Of a stretch of DNA of 64,000 bases, positions 25,479-34,312 are shown piece by piece. The DNA comes from Aquibacillus sediminis (lineage in GTDB: Bacteria; Bacillota; Bacilli; Bacillales; Amphibacillaceae). Location of the stretch: positions 1 to 64,000 of the forward strand of contig NZ_SZNM01000004.1 in NCBI RefSeq assembly GCF_005870085.1, written 5' to 3'. How positions within the stretch are numbered: the first letter of the stretch is position 1; every line of letters starts with the position of its first letter. A model generated the notes under the pieces. That model was not told the DNA's origin, searched no databases, and saw only the letters and a program-made list of their open reading frames with translations. The translations under genes were made by a program, and so were the position numbers.

Positions 25479-25570
25479 GTTCGACAGGAAAACTATGTGA
25501 AGATATAGAATTAATACTAAAGACTCAACTAGAAAGTGTAATAGTTTTCTAGGATGAAAGAAGGGTGCAT

Positions 25571-26524
25571 ATGAGTAAGGTTAGTAATTGTTTGCGGATG
25601 ATTGAACTTTTAATGGCTAGAGGAAAAATGAAAATCAGCGAGCTTGCGGAAGAGTTAGAGGTTGATGAGCGAATGATTCGCTTTTATCGGGATGAATTGG
25701 AGAAAGCGCAAGTTTTTGTGGATAGTGAACGTGGCCCACATGGTGGATATTATATTGAGCGTAAACATCTATTTCCCGTTTTGAATTTCACTGCGGAAGA
25801 ATTGGAATCCATTGAAATGGCTGTGAACAGTGTATTTGCCAAAAAGCACGATCAACACCTTGAAAAGCTCCAATATGCCTTAGATAAGGTGCGTGCAGCG
25901 CATCAACATTGGGAAAATAGGCAACGTCATATTTATTTTACGAATTCATTTTTGGTTAATAGCGAGATGGCTGCCAACGAATCCTATCGTTATACGACAT
26001 TATATGAAGCGTTTGCCAAGCGGAATAAAGCAAAAATCACCTATAAGGCAGCTTCTAGTAATCAACAAACCGAACGAGTGATTCAGCCATATGCGTTTGT
26101 TTACTATGATGAATTTCTTTATTGTGTTGGCTGGTGTGAGTTAAGAGAGGAATTACGTAATTTTAAATTAGTAAGGATTGAGCAAGTAGAAATTTTGCCA
26201 GACAACTACATGATCCCACGGTCGTTTGATATTCGGAATGAATTACCCCAATTAGGATTAATTAAAGATTCCTTTTTTGTCGAATTACATATTCAATCTC
26301 CATATTCGTATACAGTGAAGGAATCTGTGTGGGGAGAGCATCAACATATTACTGAACAACATGACGGTAGTATTCTATTTCGAGCAGAAATGAATGGAAA
26401 AGAATCCGTTAAAAAGTGGATATTTGGAATGGGAGTTAATGTAGAAGTGATCCATCCGCAATGGTTAAGAGATGAGCTTAAGGAAACGATGCAAAAAATT
26501 GTAGAAAAATATGACAAAAAATAA
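25571..26524 (+). CDS. WYL-domain transcriptional regulator (YafY-like)
   Basis: 317 residues. An N-terminal winged helix-turn-helix (MKISELAEELEVDERMIRFYRDELEKA) is followed by a GGYYIERKH wing, a central WYL domain (TYKAASSNQQTERVIQPYAFVYYDEFLYCVGWCELREELRNFKLVRIEQVE) and a C-terminal WCX-type domain. WYL domains bind nucleotides or nucleic acid and often sit in regulators of DNA damage and phage-defence genes. Here it is about 2 kb upstream of cas9 but has its own leader and no shared operon. The start is the ATG after GAAAGAAGG. Confidence 0.85.
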   Translation: MSKVSNCLRMIELLMARGKMKISELAEELEVDERMIRFYRDELEKAQVFVDSERGPHGGYYIERKHLFPVLNFTAEELESIEMAVNSVFAKKHDQHLEKLQYALDKVRAAHQHWENRQRHIYFTNSFLVNSEMAANESYRYTTLYEAFAKRNKAKITYKAASSNQQTERVIQPYAFVYYDEFLYCVGWCELREELRNFKLVRIEQVEILPDNYMIPRSFDIRNELPQLGLIKDSFFVELHIQSPYSYTVKESVWGEHQHITEQHDGSILFRAEMNGKESVKKWIFGMGVNVEVIHPQWLRDELKETMQKIVEKYDKK

Positions 26525-26540
26525 TCTGACAGTAATATTT

Positions 26541-26636
26541 CCAGTATACGCATTACAATGAACCAAAGGCGTTGTTGCATGACTACTTTATGAGTGACAA
26601 CAGTTGTTATAGGTAACGCCAAAGTTTATATACTGG
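26541..26636 (+). promoter_or_regulatory. Structured 5' leader of the DUF4352 gene
   Basis: Nested inverted repeats: CCAGTATA (26541-26548) with TATACTGG (26629-26636), and inside them GGCGTT (26568-26573) with AACGCC (26615-26620). The outer 3' arm runs into the GGGGG ribosome site of the gene at 26647, so folding could affect translation. No known riboswitch class is recognised. Confidence 0.45.
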
Positions 26637-26646
26637 GGGTATTTGT

Positions 26647-27279
26647 ATGAAAAAATTATTGAAATGGATTGGAATTGTATTCGCAGCATTTATTGTAATT
26701 GGTATCATCGCTAGTATTGGTGAGGAGGAACCGGCAGCAACTACAGACAATCAACCGAATGCGGAGGAGGAAGTAGCGGCTGATGTAGAAACAGAATCAA
26801 CATCTTCTGATGAGGATACAGCGGACCAAGAAGAGGAAAGTGCAGAAACAAGTGCTGAAGCATCTACCTTTCATGTAGGGGATGAGGTTTCGGTAGGTGA
26901 TTTAGCCTATATTGTGCACGGTGTGGAAACAACAGATACGATCGGATCAGGTAACGAGTTCATGGATGATTTAACGACTAATGGAAAATTTGTCATCATT
27001 GATCTATCAGTAATGAATAATGATTCGGAAGCTAGATTTATTGACAGTGAAATGTTTCGTCTAATTGAGGATGACGGTACAGAATACAGCCCCACATCTG
27101 ATGCAGATATGTATATTAATGATGGTGATATCGGCTTTTTCTTAGAAGAAGTTAATCCAAAAATGGATATGAGAGGTAAGGTAGCGTTTGAAGTTCATAA
27201 TGAATTTAGTGGTGTGATGCAAGTTTCTAGCGGATTTGGCTGGTCTGGTGGGGAGTATGAAGAGATTGCGTTTGAGTGA
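26647..27279 (+). CDS. DUF4352-family membrane-anchored extracellular protein
   Basis: 210 residues: an N-terminal uncleaved signal/anchor (LLKWIGIVFAAFIVIGIIASI), an acidic Glu/Asp/Ser/Thr linker to about residue 75, then the immunoglobulin-like DUF4352 domain (FHVGDEVSVGDLAYIVHGVET, GKFVIIDLSVMNNDSEARFIDSEMFRLIEDDGTEY). The domain is common in Bacillota surface lipoproteins; its ligand is unknown. No lipobox cysteine is present here. It is preceded by a foldable leader; the CRISPR tracrRNA gene begins about 130 bases downstream. Confidence 0.8.
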   Translation: MKKLLKWIGIVFAAFIVIGIIASIGEEEPAATTDNQPNAEEEVAADVETESTSSDEDTADQEEESAETSAEASTFHVGDEVSVGDLAYIVHGVETTDTIGSGNEFMDDLTTNGKFVIIDLSVMNNDSEARFIDSEMFRLIEDDGTEYSPTSDADMYINDGDIGFFLEEVNPKMDMRGKVAFEVHNEFSGVMQVSSGFGWSGGEYEEIAFE

Positions 27280-27373
27280 TTTATATGGGTAGGTATTTGA
27301 GTGTTTCTAGTTTTTAAAAGCGAATTTAATATCAGAAAAATGACAAGATTTTAATCTTTTAGGTAAAAAGAGT

Positions 27374-27402
27374 TTGACATAATTGGTGTGAATTAGTATA
27401 CT
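27374..27402 (+). promoter_or_regulatory. Consensus sigma-A promoter of the tracrRNA
   Basis: TTGACA (27374-27379), 17-base spacer, TATACT (27397-27402). Transcription is expected to start near G27409, the first base of the GTCTCA block complementary to the CRISPR repeat end. Confidence 0.85.
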
Positions 27403-27408
27403 AAAATT

Positions 27409-27540
27409 GTCTCAAAAGTAATCGACGGATTACTTTAATACCTAAGGTCATATGGATCTGCTAAAATAAGGCTTATGTGCCGGATTTGATCCATTCGGAT
27501 CTGAAAAGAGCTTGTCATTTCGATGACAAGCTCTTTTTTT
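27409..27540 (+). ncRNA. tracrRNA of the type II-A CRISPR system
   Basis: The anti-repeat is seen directly: TTAATACCTAAGGTCATATG (27435-27454) and GCTAAAAT (27460-27467) are complementary to the CRISPR repeat with a small bulge and G-U pairs. GTCTCA at 27409-27414 matches the complement of the repeat's last six bases. Between them lies a perfect 9-bp hairpin (27415-27423 with 27428-27436, loop GACG) absent from the repeat. After the anti-repeat comes the AAGGC/GTGCC nexus stem seen in the S. aureus tracrRNA, then a 14-bp UUCG-capped terminator (27505-27536, T-tract to 27541). Same strand as cas9, 60 bases before it. Pairs with crRNA for RNase III processing and Cas9 loading. Confidence 0.9.
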
Positions 27541-27602
27541 TATAGGAATAACAAGAATTATTCGATACAATTGATGTAGTGATCGTGAAGGAGGTTTTTT
27601 CA

Positions 27603-30600
27603 ATGAAATATGATGGTCGGTATACACTTGGGTTAGATATTGGAATTGGATCTGTTGGTTGGGGAATTATTGATGAAAACCAAGATATAATTGATGCTGG
27701 TACCAGGTTATTTCCAGAAGCGGATGTTTCGAATAATGATGGAAGAAGAACCTATCGTGGTACAAGACGCTTACTTAGAAGAAGAAGCCATAGAGTTCAG
27801 CGAATTAAAAATCTGCTTAAAGAGTTTGATATTATCGAAAGTGATCATAATCTATCCTATGAAAAGCTTAATACGCCATATCACATTCGAGTAAAGGGAT
27901 TAAATGAAAAATTAATGAAAAATGAAATTGCCATTGCACTCACTCATATTGGGAAACGTCGAGGTATACATAATGTGGATGCAACCGATGAAGACAAAGG
28001 TAATGAATTATCTACGAAAGATCAAATTGTTCGCAATGAAAAAAATCTAGAGAATCGTTTTGTTTGTGAGCTGCAATTAGAAAGGTTGAATACTAATGGA
28101 CAAGTTAGAGGACATGAGAATCGGTTTAAAACATCTGACTATGTAATAGAAGCGAAACAATTATTGGCTACACAAGCTAAACATCATTCTGAAATAAATA
28201 ATAATTTTATCGATAAATATATAGACTTAATTCAATCCCGTCGTGAATATTATGAAGGCCCAGGTTTTGGTAGTGAGTATGGTTGGGACCAAGATATCAA
28301 AAAGTGGTACGAACAAATGATGGGAAAGTGTAGTTACTATCCAGAGGAATTACGATCTGTAAAGGAAGCGTATTCAGCGCAATTATTTAATCTACTTAAT
28401 GATTTAAATAATCTAGTTATATCTAGGTCGGAGAATGATAAGTTAACACAATACGAAAAAGAAGATATTGTAGAAACCCTATTTAAAAAATATAGAAACG
28501 TTACGCTTAATAGAATTGCTAAATTTTTAGGGGTTAAAGACTATGAAATTAAAGGTTATCGAATTAATCCATCCGGCAAATCTATCTTCACGCCATTAAC
28601 TATTTATCATGATGTGAGGAAAGTTACCGATAAAGATCGTATTCTTAATCAAGATGTATTGGATCAAATAGCTGAAATCACCACGATTTATCAAACCCCT
28701 GAAGATGTTCAAGAAGAATTATCAGAACTAGATCTTCCACTAACTAAAGAGGAATTAAAGGCGTTAAGTGAATTGAATTATACACAGACACATGCTTTAA
28801 GTTTAAAACTGATTAAACAAGTATTGCCGGATTTATGGGCTACATCTAAAAATCAAATGCAATTATTAACTGAAATGGGAATTAAACCGAAGAAGGTTCA
28901 ACTAGATGGTAAAAAATATATCCCATATCACCATATTGATGATTGGATCTTGTCCCCTGTTGTGAAACGATCTTTTAAACAATCGATTCGTGTTGTGAAT
29001 CAATTGATGAAACAGTATGGGATGCCAAAAGAAATTGTTATAGAACTAGCACGTGAAAAAAACAGTCAGGATAAGAAGAAGTTTATTAGTGATCTAAATA
29101 AAAAGAATGCCGCATTGAATAGGCAGGTGAAGGAAAAGTTAGACGCTAAGGATATTTCTGGATCAAAAGGGTTATTTAGTATGGTACGTTTATGGCACTT
29201 ACAGGATGGTGTTTGTCTTTATTCCTTAACGTCAATCCCTATTGAAGATTTGCTAGAAAACCCATTTAAATATGAAATCGATCATATCATACCGCGCTCT
29301 GTTTCTTTTGATGATTCTCAAAGTAATAAAGTTCTTGTAAAGAAAGAAGAAAACCAGAAGAAAGGCAATATGACACCGTTTCAGTATTTTAATAGTGGCA
29401 AATCAACTATTTCTTATGAAAAGTTTAAAGCACATATCTTGCAACTAGCTAAATCAAAAGAAAAAGTTCCAAAGAAAAAATTGCATTACTTATTAGAAGA
29501 AAGAGATATCCATAAATATGATGTCCAAAAAGAGTTTATCAATAGAAATTTAGTGGATACACGATATGCAACACGAGAAATACTATCATTATTAACAACA
29601 TTTTTTAAAGAGAACAATCATGATGTAAAAGTGAAGTCATTAAATGGATCTTTTACTGATTATCTACGTAAATTATGGAAGTTCAGGAAAGACAGAGGGG
29701 TAGATTTTAAACATCATGCGGAAGACGCACTTATTGTTGCGATGGCAAACGCTATATTTGAATACAAAACGGAGTTGGCTAATCAGAATATTATATTAAC
29801 GGAAAACAGGGTTACAGATAAAGAGACTGGTGAGATTTTAGATGAAAACAGGTTTGATGCCACTTTTTCAGATAAATATCACAAAGTTCAAGCAATAAAA
29901 AACTATAAAGCTTACAAATACTCACATAAAATTGATATGAAGCCTAACCGACAATTAATGAATGATACTTTATATTCTACTCGTGAAAAAGAGGACAAAG
30001 AATATGTGATTGAGAAGATCAAAAATTTATATGATAAAGATAATGATAAATTGGCTAAGTTAATGAAAAAAGATCCGAAAAAATTACTTATGTATCATTT
30101 TGATAAAAAAACATATGAAAAATTAGAACAACTCTTTAAACAATATAGTGATGCAAAAAATCCTTTACACCAATATTTAATGGAACAAGGAGAGTATTTA
30201 CGTAAGTATAGTAAAAAAGGTAATGGACCTATCATAAAATCAGTAAAATATTATGGTTCATTGTTAAAAGAACATAAAGATATTTCTCATAAGTTCGCAC
30301 CAAAAAACAAACGGGTGGTTAATTTGTCATTGAAACCATTCCGAATGGATGTCTTTAATGATGATGGTTTGTATAAATTTGTAACCGTTCGTTACAATGA
30401 TTTGGTTGAGAAGAAGGATGGTTTTGTACTTGATCAGCAGCTATATGCGGAAAAGTTAAAGGCGAAAGATATAATGAATATTGAGAATTTTATGTTCAGT
30501 CTTTATAAGAATGATCTATTGGAACTAAATGGGGAAGAGTATCGTTTAATAGGTGTTAATCATGATACAGGTAATCGAATTGAATTAAATAACATTAATA

Positions 30601-30767
30601 ATGATTATAAAGAATATTGCAAAAAAAACGATATTAAAACCAACAGATTATATAAAACTATTAGCAAAAACACCTATTCTCTTAATAAAATTTCTACAGA
30701 TGTTTTAGGGAATAGATACATGAATCGAAATGAGAAGTTAAAATTATATTATCGAAAACAACTGTAA
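27603..30767 (+). CDS. cas9: CRISPR-associated endonuclease Cas9, SaCas9-like, type II-A
   Basis: 1054 residues, nearly the length of S. aureus Cas9 (1053) and alignable with it from end to end. Nuclease residues are intact: D12 (RuvC-I, LGLDIGIGSVGW), E481 (RuvC-II, IELAREKNS), H704/H705 and D708 (RuvC-III, KHHAEDAL); in HNH, D560, H561 and N584. The Arg-rich bridge helix (RRTYRGTRRLLRRRSHRVQR) follows RuvC-I. In the C-terminal PAM-interacting domain N986, R992 and R1015 keep SaCas9 PAM-contact residues, while H987 replaces the second Asn. AAGGAGGTTTTTTCA before ATG 27603 sets the start. The enzyme cuts DNA matched by crRNA-tracrRNA. First gene of the cas operon. Confidence 0.97.
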   Translation: MKYDGRYTLGLDIGIGSVGWGIIDENQDIIDAGTRLFPEADVSNNDGRRTYRGTRRLLRRRSHRVQRIKNLLKEFDIIESDHNLSYEKLNTPYHIRVKGLNEKLMKNEIAIALTHIGKRRGIHNVDATDEDKGNELSTKDQIVRNEKNLENRFVCELQLERLNTNGQVRGHENRFKTSDYVIEAKQLLATQAKHHSEINNNFIDKYIDLIQSRREYYEGPGFGSEYGWDQDIKKWYEQMMGKCSYYPEELRSVKEAYSAQLFNLLNDLNNLVISRSENDKLTQYEKEDIVETLFKKYRNVTLNRIAKFLGVKDYEIKGYRINPSGKSIFTPLTIYHDVRKVTDKDRILNQDVLDQIAEITTIYQTPEDVQEELSELDLPLTKEELKALSELNYTQTHALSLKLIKQVLPDLWATSKNQMQLLTEMGIKPKKVQLDGKKYIPYHHIDDWILSPVVKRSFKQSIRVVNQLMKQYGMPKEIVIELAREKNSQDKKKFISDLNKKNAALNRQVKEKLDAKDISGSKGLFSMVRLWHLQDGVCLYSLTSIPIEDLLENPFKYEIDHIIPRSVSFDDSQSNKVLVKKEENQKKGNMTPFQYFNSGKSTISYEKFKAHILQLAKSKEKVPKKKLHYLLEERDIHKYDVQKEFINRNLVDTRYATREILSLLTTFFKENNHDVKVKSLNGSFTDYLRKLWKFRKDRGVDFKHHAEDALIVAMANAIFEYKTELANQNIILTENRVTDKETGEILDENRFDATFSDKYHKVQAIKNYKAYKYSHKIDMKPNRQLMNDTLYSTREKEDKEYVIEKIKNLYDKDNDKLAKLMKKDPKKLLMYHFDKKTYEKLEQLFKQYSDAKNPLHQYLMEQGEYLRKYSKKGNGPIIKSVKYYGSLLKEHKDISHKFAPKNKRVVNLSLKPFRMDVFNDDGLYKFVTVRYNDLVEKKDGFVLDQQLYAEKLKAKDIMNIENFMFSLYKNDLLELNGEEYRLIGVNHDTGNRIELNNINNDYKEYCKKNDIKTNRLYKTISKNTYSLNKISTDVLGNRYMNRNEKLKLYYRKQL

Positions 30768-30782
30768 AGCGGGGGTGAGTAA

Positions 30783-31691
30783 ATGGGATGGCGCGTCATC
30801 CATGTAAGTGATGTCAACCAACTTTCTTTGCAACAAAATAATTTAAGAGTTGTGCAAGGAGATGTAGATGTGAAAATACCATTAAAGGATATTTTTGCAT
30901 TAGTAATAGAAGACTTAACATGTAAATTAACTAGTAGATTAATGATTGAATTATCAAAGAATAGTGTTTTGGTCCTTCTTTGTAATCAACAATATTTACC
31001 TGAATGCGTGATCCATCCTGTATCCGGCCATTTTGGACAGCATCGACAAATGAGTAAACAATTAAAATGGTCGGATACAAGTAAGCAATTATTATGGCAA
31101 CAAATCATTAAACGAAAAGTAATTAATCAATTGGTAGTCATGAAAAGAAATCAAGTGGAAGCTCAACGGATAGAAAAAATGGCTGATTTCTACAGTTATA
31201 TTGAGCCAGGTGACAAATCGAATGTTGAAGGCCAGGCGGCAAGAATTTATTTTAATAGCTTCTTTGACGAAGGATATACACGTAGCAATCAAGACTATAT
31301 AGAAAACGCAGCATTAAATTATGGATATGCCATATTACATTCAGCTATTGCGAGAACTGTTGTTGCGAAGGGGTTAATACCAGGGATTGGTATCCATCAT
31401 AAAGGGGATCGTAATCCACATAACCTTGCATCGGATATTATTGAACCATTTCGCCCGATCGTAGATTATGTTGTTGTAAATACTCCACCACCTGATGGCT
31501 ATTTAACTAAAGAATATCGAGTAAAGTTAATCAATTTGTTACACAGTAAAGTCCTTATTGCAAATAAGTTACAAACCGTTATGCGTGCTATTGAAATTTT
31601 TCTTGATTCTATATTTGAATTCTTTGAAACTGGTAAATCAGAAAAACTAAAGCTACCCAATATAGAAAAATTAAAGTTATATGAGTTATAG
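30783..31691 (+). CDS. cas1: CRISPR adaptation integrase Cas1 (type II)
   Basis: 302 residues. The metal-binding triad typical of Cas1 is visible: Glu in SNVEGQAARIYF, His in GIHHKGDRNPHNLA and Asp in ASDIIEPFRP. Cas1 with Cas2 integrates new spacers at the leader end of the array. GCGGGGGTGAGTAA precedes the ATG, 16 bases after the cas9 stop; the last 11 bases overlap cas2, so translation is probably coupled. Confidence 0.97.
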   Translation: MGWRVIHVSDVNQLSLQQNNLRVVQGDVDVKIPLKDIFALVIEDLTCKLTSRLMIELSKNSVLVLLCNQQYLPECVIHPVSGHFGQHRQMSKQLKWSDTSKQLLWQQIIKRKVINQLVVMKRNQVEAQRIEKMADFYSYIEPGDKSNVEGQAARIYFNSFFDEGYTRSNQDYIENAALNYGYAILHSAIARTVVAKGLIPGIGIHHKGDRNPHNLASDIIEPFRPIVDYVVVNTPPPDGYLTKEYRVKLINLLHSKVLIANKLQTVMRAIEIFLDSIFEFFETGKSEKLKLPNIEKLKLYEL

Positions 31692-32004
31692 ATTCATGCG
31701 CGTTATGATTATGTTTGATTTACCAGTAGAAACAAAGGCACAGATAAGGACATACAACAGATTTCGGAAAGAGCTTATTCGGCATGGTTTTTTAATGATG
31801 CAATACTCGATTTATATTAAATCATGCTTGAATAAAGAGGCAGCACAAGGATCTGTTAATAATGTGAGACGTTTTCTGCCAAATGATGGACATGTTCGTT
31901 CCATGATCATAACAGAGAAACAATTTGAGCAAATGACGATTTTAGTTGGCGGAGAAAATCGTAATCTTGAAATGCTAGGTGAAAATAGAACAATCGAATT
32001 TTAA
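31681..32004 (+). CDS. cas2: CRISPR adaptation protein Cas2
   Basis: 107 residues, ferredoxin-like. MRVMIMFDLPVETKAQIRTYNRFRKELIRHGFLMMQYSIY carries the first strand with its conserved Asp (MFDLP) and the following helix. Cas2 is the structural core of the Cas1-Cas2 integrase. It overlaps cas1 by 11 bases and is followed at once by csn2. Confidence 0.96.
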   Translation: MSYRFMRVMIMFDLPVETKAQIRTYNRFRKELIRHGFLMMQYSIYIKSCLNKEAAQGSVNNVRRFLPNDGHVRSMIITEKQFEQMTILVGGENRNLEMLGENRTIEF

Positions 32005-32018
32005 GGGTGATGCTAACG

Positions 32019-33035
32019 ATGCAAATGAAATGGTTAATTAGCAAAGAGGGTAGAAGGTACCAAATAAATTTATCCTCCTATAGTTCGTTATTTATCAACC
32101 ATACAATAAATACAAAATCGCTTATCGATCCAATAGTAAATTATTTTCAGCCGAAGGGTAAATTAAAAAACGATGTAGTAGTGAAGGACCTTTTACAAGA
32201 ATATGAAGAAATAAGTCATCATTCCTTTATAACAGTTGAACTATCCAATCAAATTCTAAAAAATGAAACCTTATTGGGAGCTAAAACACTGTTAAAATCG
32301 CAAGTAAAACAAGAGTTACTTAATAATGTGGAAACGGACGGCTATATGTTAACGATAAATACATTAATTGAGGATTTGATAGCTGTGTCCTTGGACAACC
32401 TGCCTGTTAATACAAAACCATTTACAATTGAAGCACTAATAAAACATATCGAATTAGATATGAAACTCATTGAACATGAATTGGAAACAAATTCGACTAT
32501 GTATCAAAACAAATTGCTGCTTCCGATGATTAAAAAGTTCTTGAAAGATAATTATAGTAGTTCTGTTCTATTATTTTTTATGTTTCCAGAGGAATCTCTA
32601 AGTCCAAAGGAACAAAAGACGATGAAGCAACTTTTAATGAATATTAGTACTGGCATACAAGTACTAGTCATCACACAATCCAAATATTTTTTATCAGATG
32701 ATTTGGACAGTCATAATTATTTCGTTCATGATCAACAGTTGTTTACGGATGAGTTTATGAATGATTTGGAGTGGGAAAGTCCTCTACCATATACTAGTGA
32801 AGATCTTTCTAAAAGTTTATTATTTATAATCAAAAAATATATAGATAAGTTAGAATTAAATCCGACTGTTTCAAATTGCAATTATGCAGATGTGATCATA
32901 TTTAAGTCGATTGATCTTTATGTATTTACTTTCATGATGAATCGATTGAAATTTTGCTATGAGATAGATATAAACCCAGAAAGTATCGATAAGCCAGTGT
33001 ATGACTATGCCATGGATGTTTATGAAAAAATATGA
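32019..33035 (+). CDS. csn2: Csn2-family adaptation protein, long form
   Basis: 338 residues. Position (last gene of cas9-cas1-cas2-X), size and content (MKWLISKEGRRYQINLSSYSSLFINH at the start; LLFFMFPEESLSPKEQKTMKQLL and IQVLVITQSKYFLSD in the middle) agree with the roughly 350-residue Csn2 variant of S. thermophilus CRISPR1 and staphylococcal type II-A loci. The short S. pyogenes form is about 220 residues. Csn2 rings bind free DNA ends during spacer acquisition. The ATG at 32019 fits AAGGGTG; an earlier GTG or ATG overlaps that site. Its 3' end lies 16 bases from the first CRISPR repeat, so the gene end must contain most of the array leader. Confidence 0.85.
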   Translation: MQMKWLISKEGRRYQINLSSYSSLFINHTINTKSLIDPIVNYFQPKGKLKNDVVVKDLLQEYEEISHHSFITVELSNQILKNETLLGAKTLLKSQVKQELLNNVETDGYMLTINTLIEDLIAVSLDNLPVNTKPFTIEALIKHIELDMKLIEHELETNSTMYQNKLLLPMIKKFLKDNYSSSVLLFFMFPEESLSPKEQKTMKQLLMNISTGIQVLVITQSKYFLSDDLDSHNYFVHDQQLFTDEFMNDLEWESPLPYTSEDLSKSLLFIIKKYIDKLELNPTVSNCNYADVIIFKSIDLYVFTFMMNRLKFCYEIDINPESIDKPVYDYAMDVYEKI

Positions 33036-33044
33036 TATATTTTC

Positions 33045-33051
33045 ATTAGAG
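33045..33051 (+). promoter_or_regulatory. Leader-anchoring-like motif at the array boundary
   Basis: ATTAGAG abuts the first repeat. Type II-A leaders commonly end in ATTTGAG, which directs Cas1-Cas2 insertion; this is a 6-of-7 match and marks the left end as the acquisition end. Confidence 0.6.
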
Positions 33052-34154
33052 GTTTTAGCACCCTGTGATTTTAGGTATTAATGAGACAAACTCGTACAAG
33101 AGTGAATGTCGTCGCGGGTTTTAGCACCCTGTGATTTTAGGTATTAATGAGACTTAACGACATGATTCGACTTGTTCGCAACGTTTTAGCACCCTGTGAT
33201 TTTAGGTATTAATGAGACCAGGGCATTACAAAGTACCCCTGGAAGATTGTTTTAGCACCCTGTGATTTTAGGTATTAATGAGACCAGGGCATTACAAAGT
33301 ACCCCTGGAAGATTGTTTTAGCACCCTGTGATTTTAGGTATTAATGAGACTTCTAAAACTTGTCCAAATTGTTTATACTAGTTTTAGCACCCTGTGATTT
33401 TAGGTATTAATGAGACTTACGTATCGTGAAAAGGATTCTATATGGTGTTTTAGCACCCTGTGATTTTAGGTATTAATGAGACCAGATGGGCGAGATTACC
33501 GGCCGAAAACTCGTTTTAGCACCCTGTGATTTTAGGTATTAATGAGACCGTATGAGGAAGATCGTGCAGGAAGTCCGGGTTTTAGCACCCTGTGATTTTA
33601 GGTATTAATGAGACAAAGTAATTAATCAAGATGGTCAGTTATTAGGTTTTAGCACCCTGTGATTTTAGGTATTAATGAGACTTAAAAATGATTCTAACTC
33701 TCCATCTCAAAGTTTTAGCACCCTGTGATTTTAGGTATTAATGAGACTCGCTGCAACTTCTTCCCAGTTCGGCGCGGGTTTTAGCACCCTGTGATTTTAG
33801 GTATTAATGAGACGTAGAAGTTTCGTTGTTGTTGCTTCATATGGTTTTAGCACCCTGTGATTTTAGGTATTAATGAGACTATGGGATGAAAAGGCGGTTG
33901 AACGAGGTGGTTTTAGCACCCTGTGATTTTAGGTATTAATGAGACCAAATGGCGGTCAACTTAGTTATTTCATCGGTTTTAGCACCCTGTGATTTTAGGT
34001 ATTAATGAGACATAACATTGTTACCCCTGTTGAAGTACCGAGTTTTAGCACCCTGTGATTTTAGGTATTAATGAGACTGCTAAATAGGAAGCAAATACAG
34101 CGATTGTGTTTTAGCACAATGTTTTAGCACCCTGTGATTTGATTTTAGCGCGAC
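33052..34154 (+). CRISPR. Type II-A CRISPR array, 16 intact repeats plus degenerate terminal repeat, 16 spacers
   Basis: Sixteen identical 36-base repeats (first half GTTTTAGCACCCTGTGAT, second half TTTAGGTATTAATGAGAC) start at 33052, 33118, 33183, 33249, 33315, 33381, 33447, 33513, 33579, 33646, 33712, 33778, 33844, 33910, 33976 and 34042. Spacers are 30 bases except spacer 2 (29) and spacer 9 (31). Spacers 3 and 4 are identical. The last repeat is broken: a 10-base fragment at 34108, AAT, then a repeat from 34121 that loses identity after 20 bases. The repeat is close to that of S. aureus type II-A. The transcribed strand is +, with the leader end beside csn2. Confidence 0.98.
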
Positions 34155-34180
34155 ATTTCAATAATCACTTAGCTATATGA

Positions 34181-34217
34181 AAAAAGAGTTGTTGGTATGT
34201 AAACAACTCTTTTTTTA
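34181..34217 (+). terminator. Intrinsic terminator after the CRISPR array
   Basis: AAAAAGAGTTGTT and AACAACTCTTTTT arms with a 9-base loop and TTTTTTT. Confidence 0.85.
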
Positions 34218-34312
34218 TTATTAAATAAGGTGTTTTATAACCAAATATACCAGTTAGAAGATTTTGGGTTCTAAGTGCATTCAAACCTCGTTCTATATCT
34301 CGTTTAACTCTG

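Noticed and set aside
31119-31140. Fifteen-base match between spacer 9 (AAAGTAATTAATCAA) and the cas1 gene
   Set aside because: The match covers only the PAM-distal half of the spacer and stops abruptly; with such AT-rich sequence it is most likely chance, not self-targeting.
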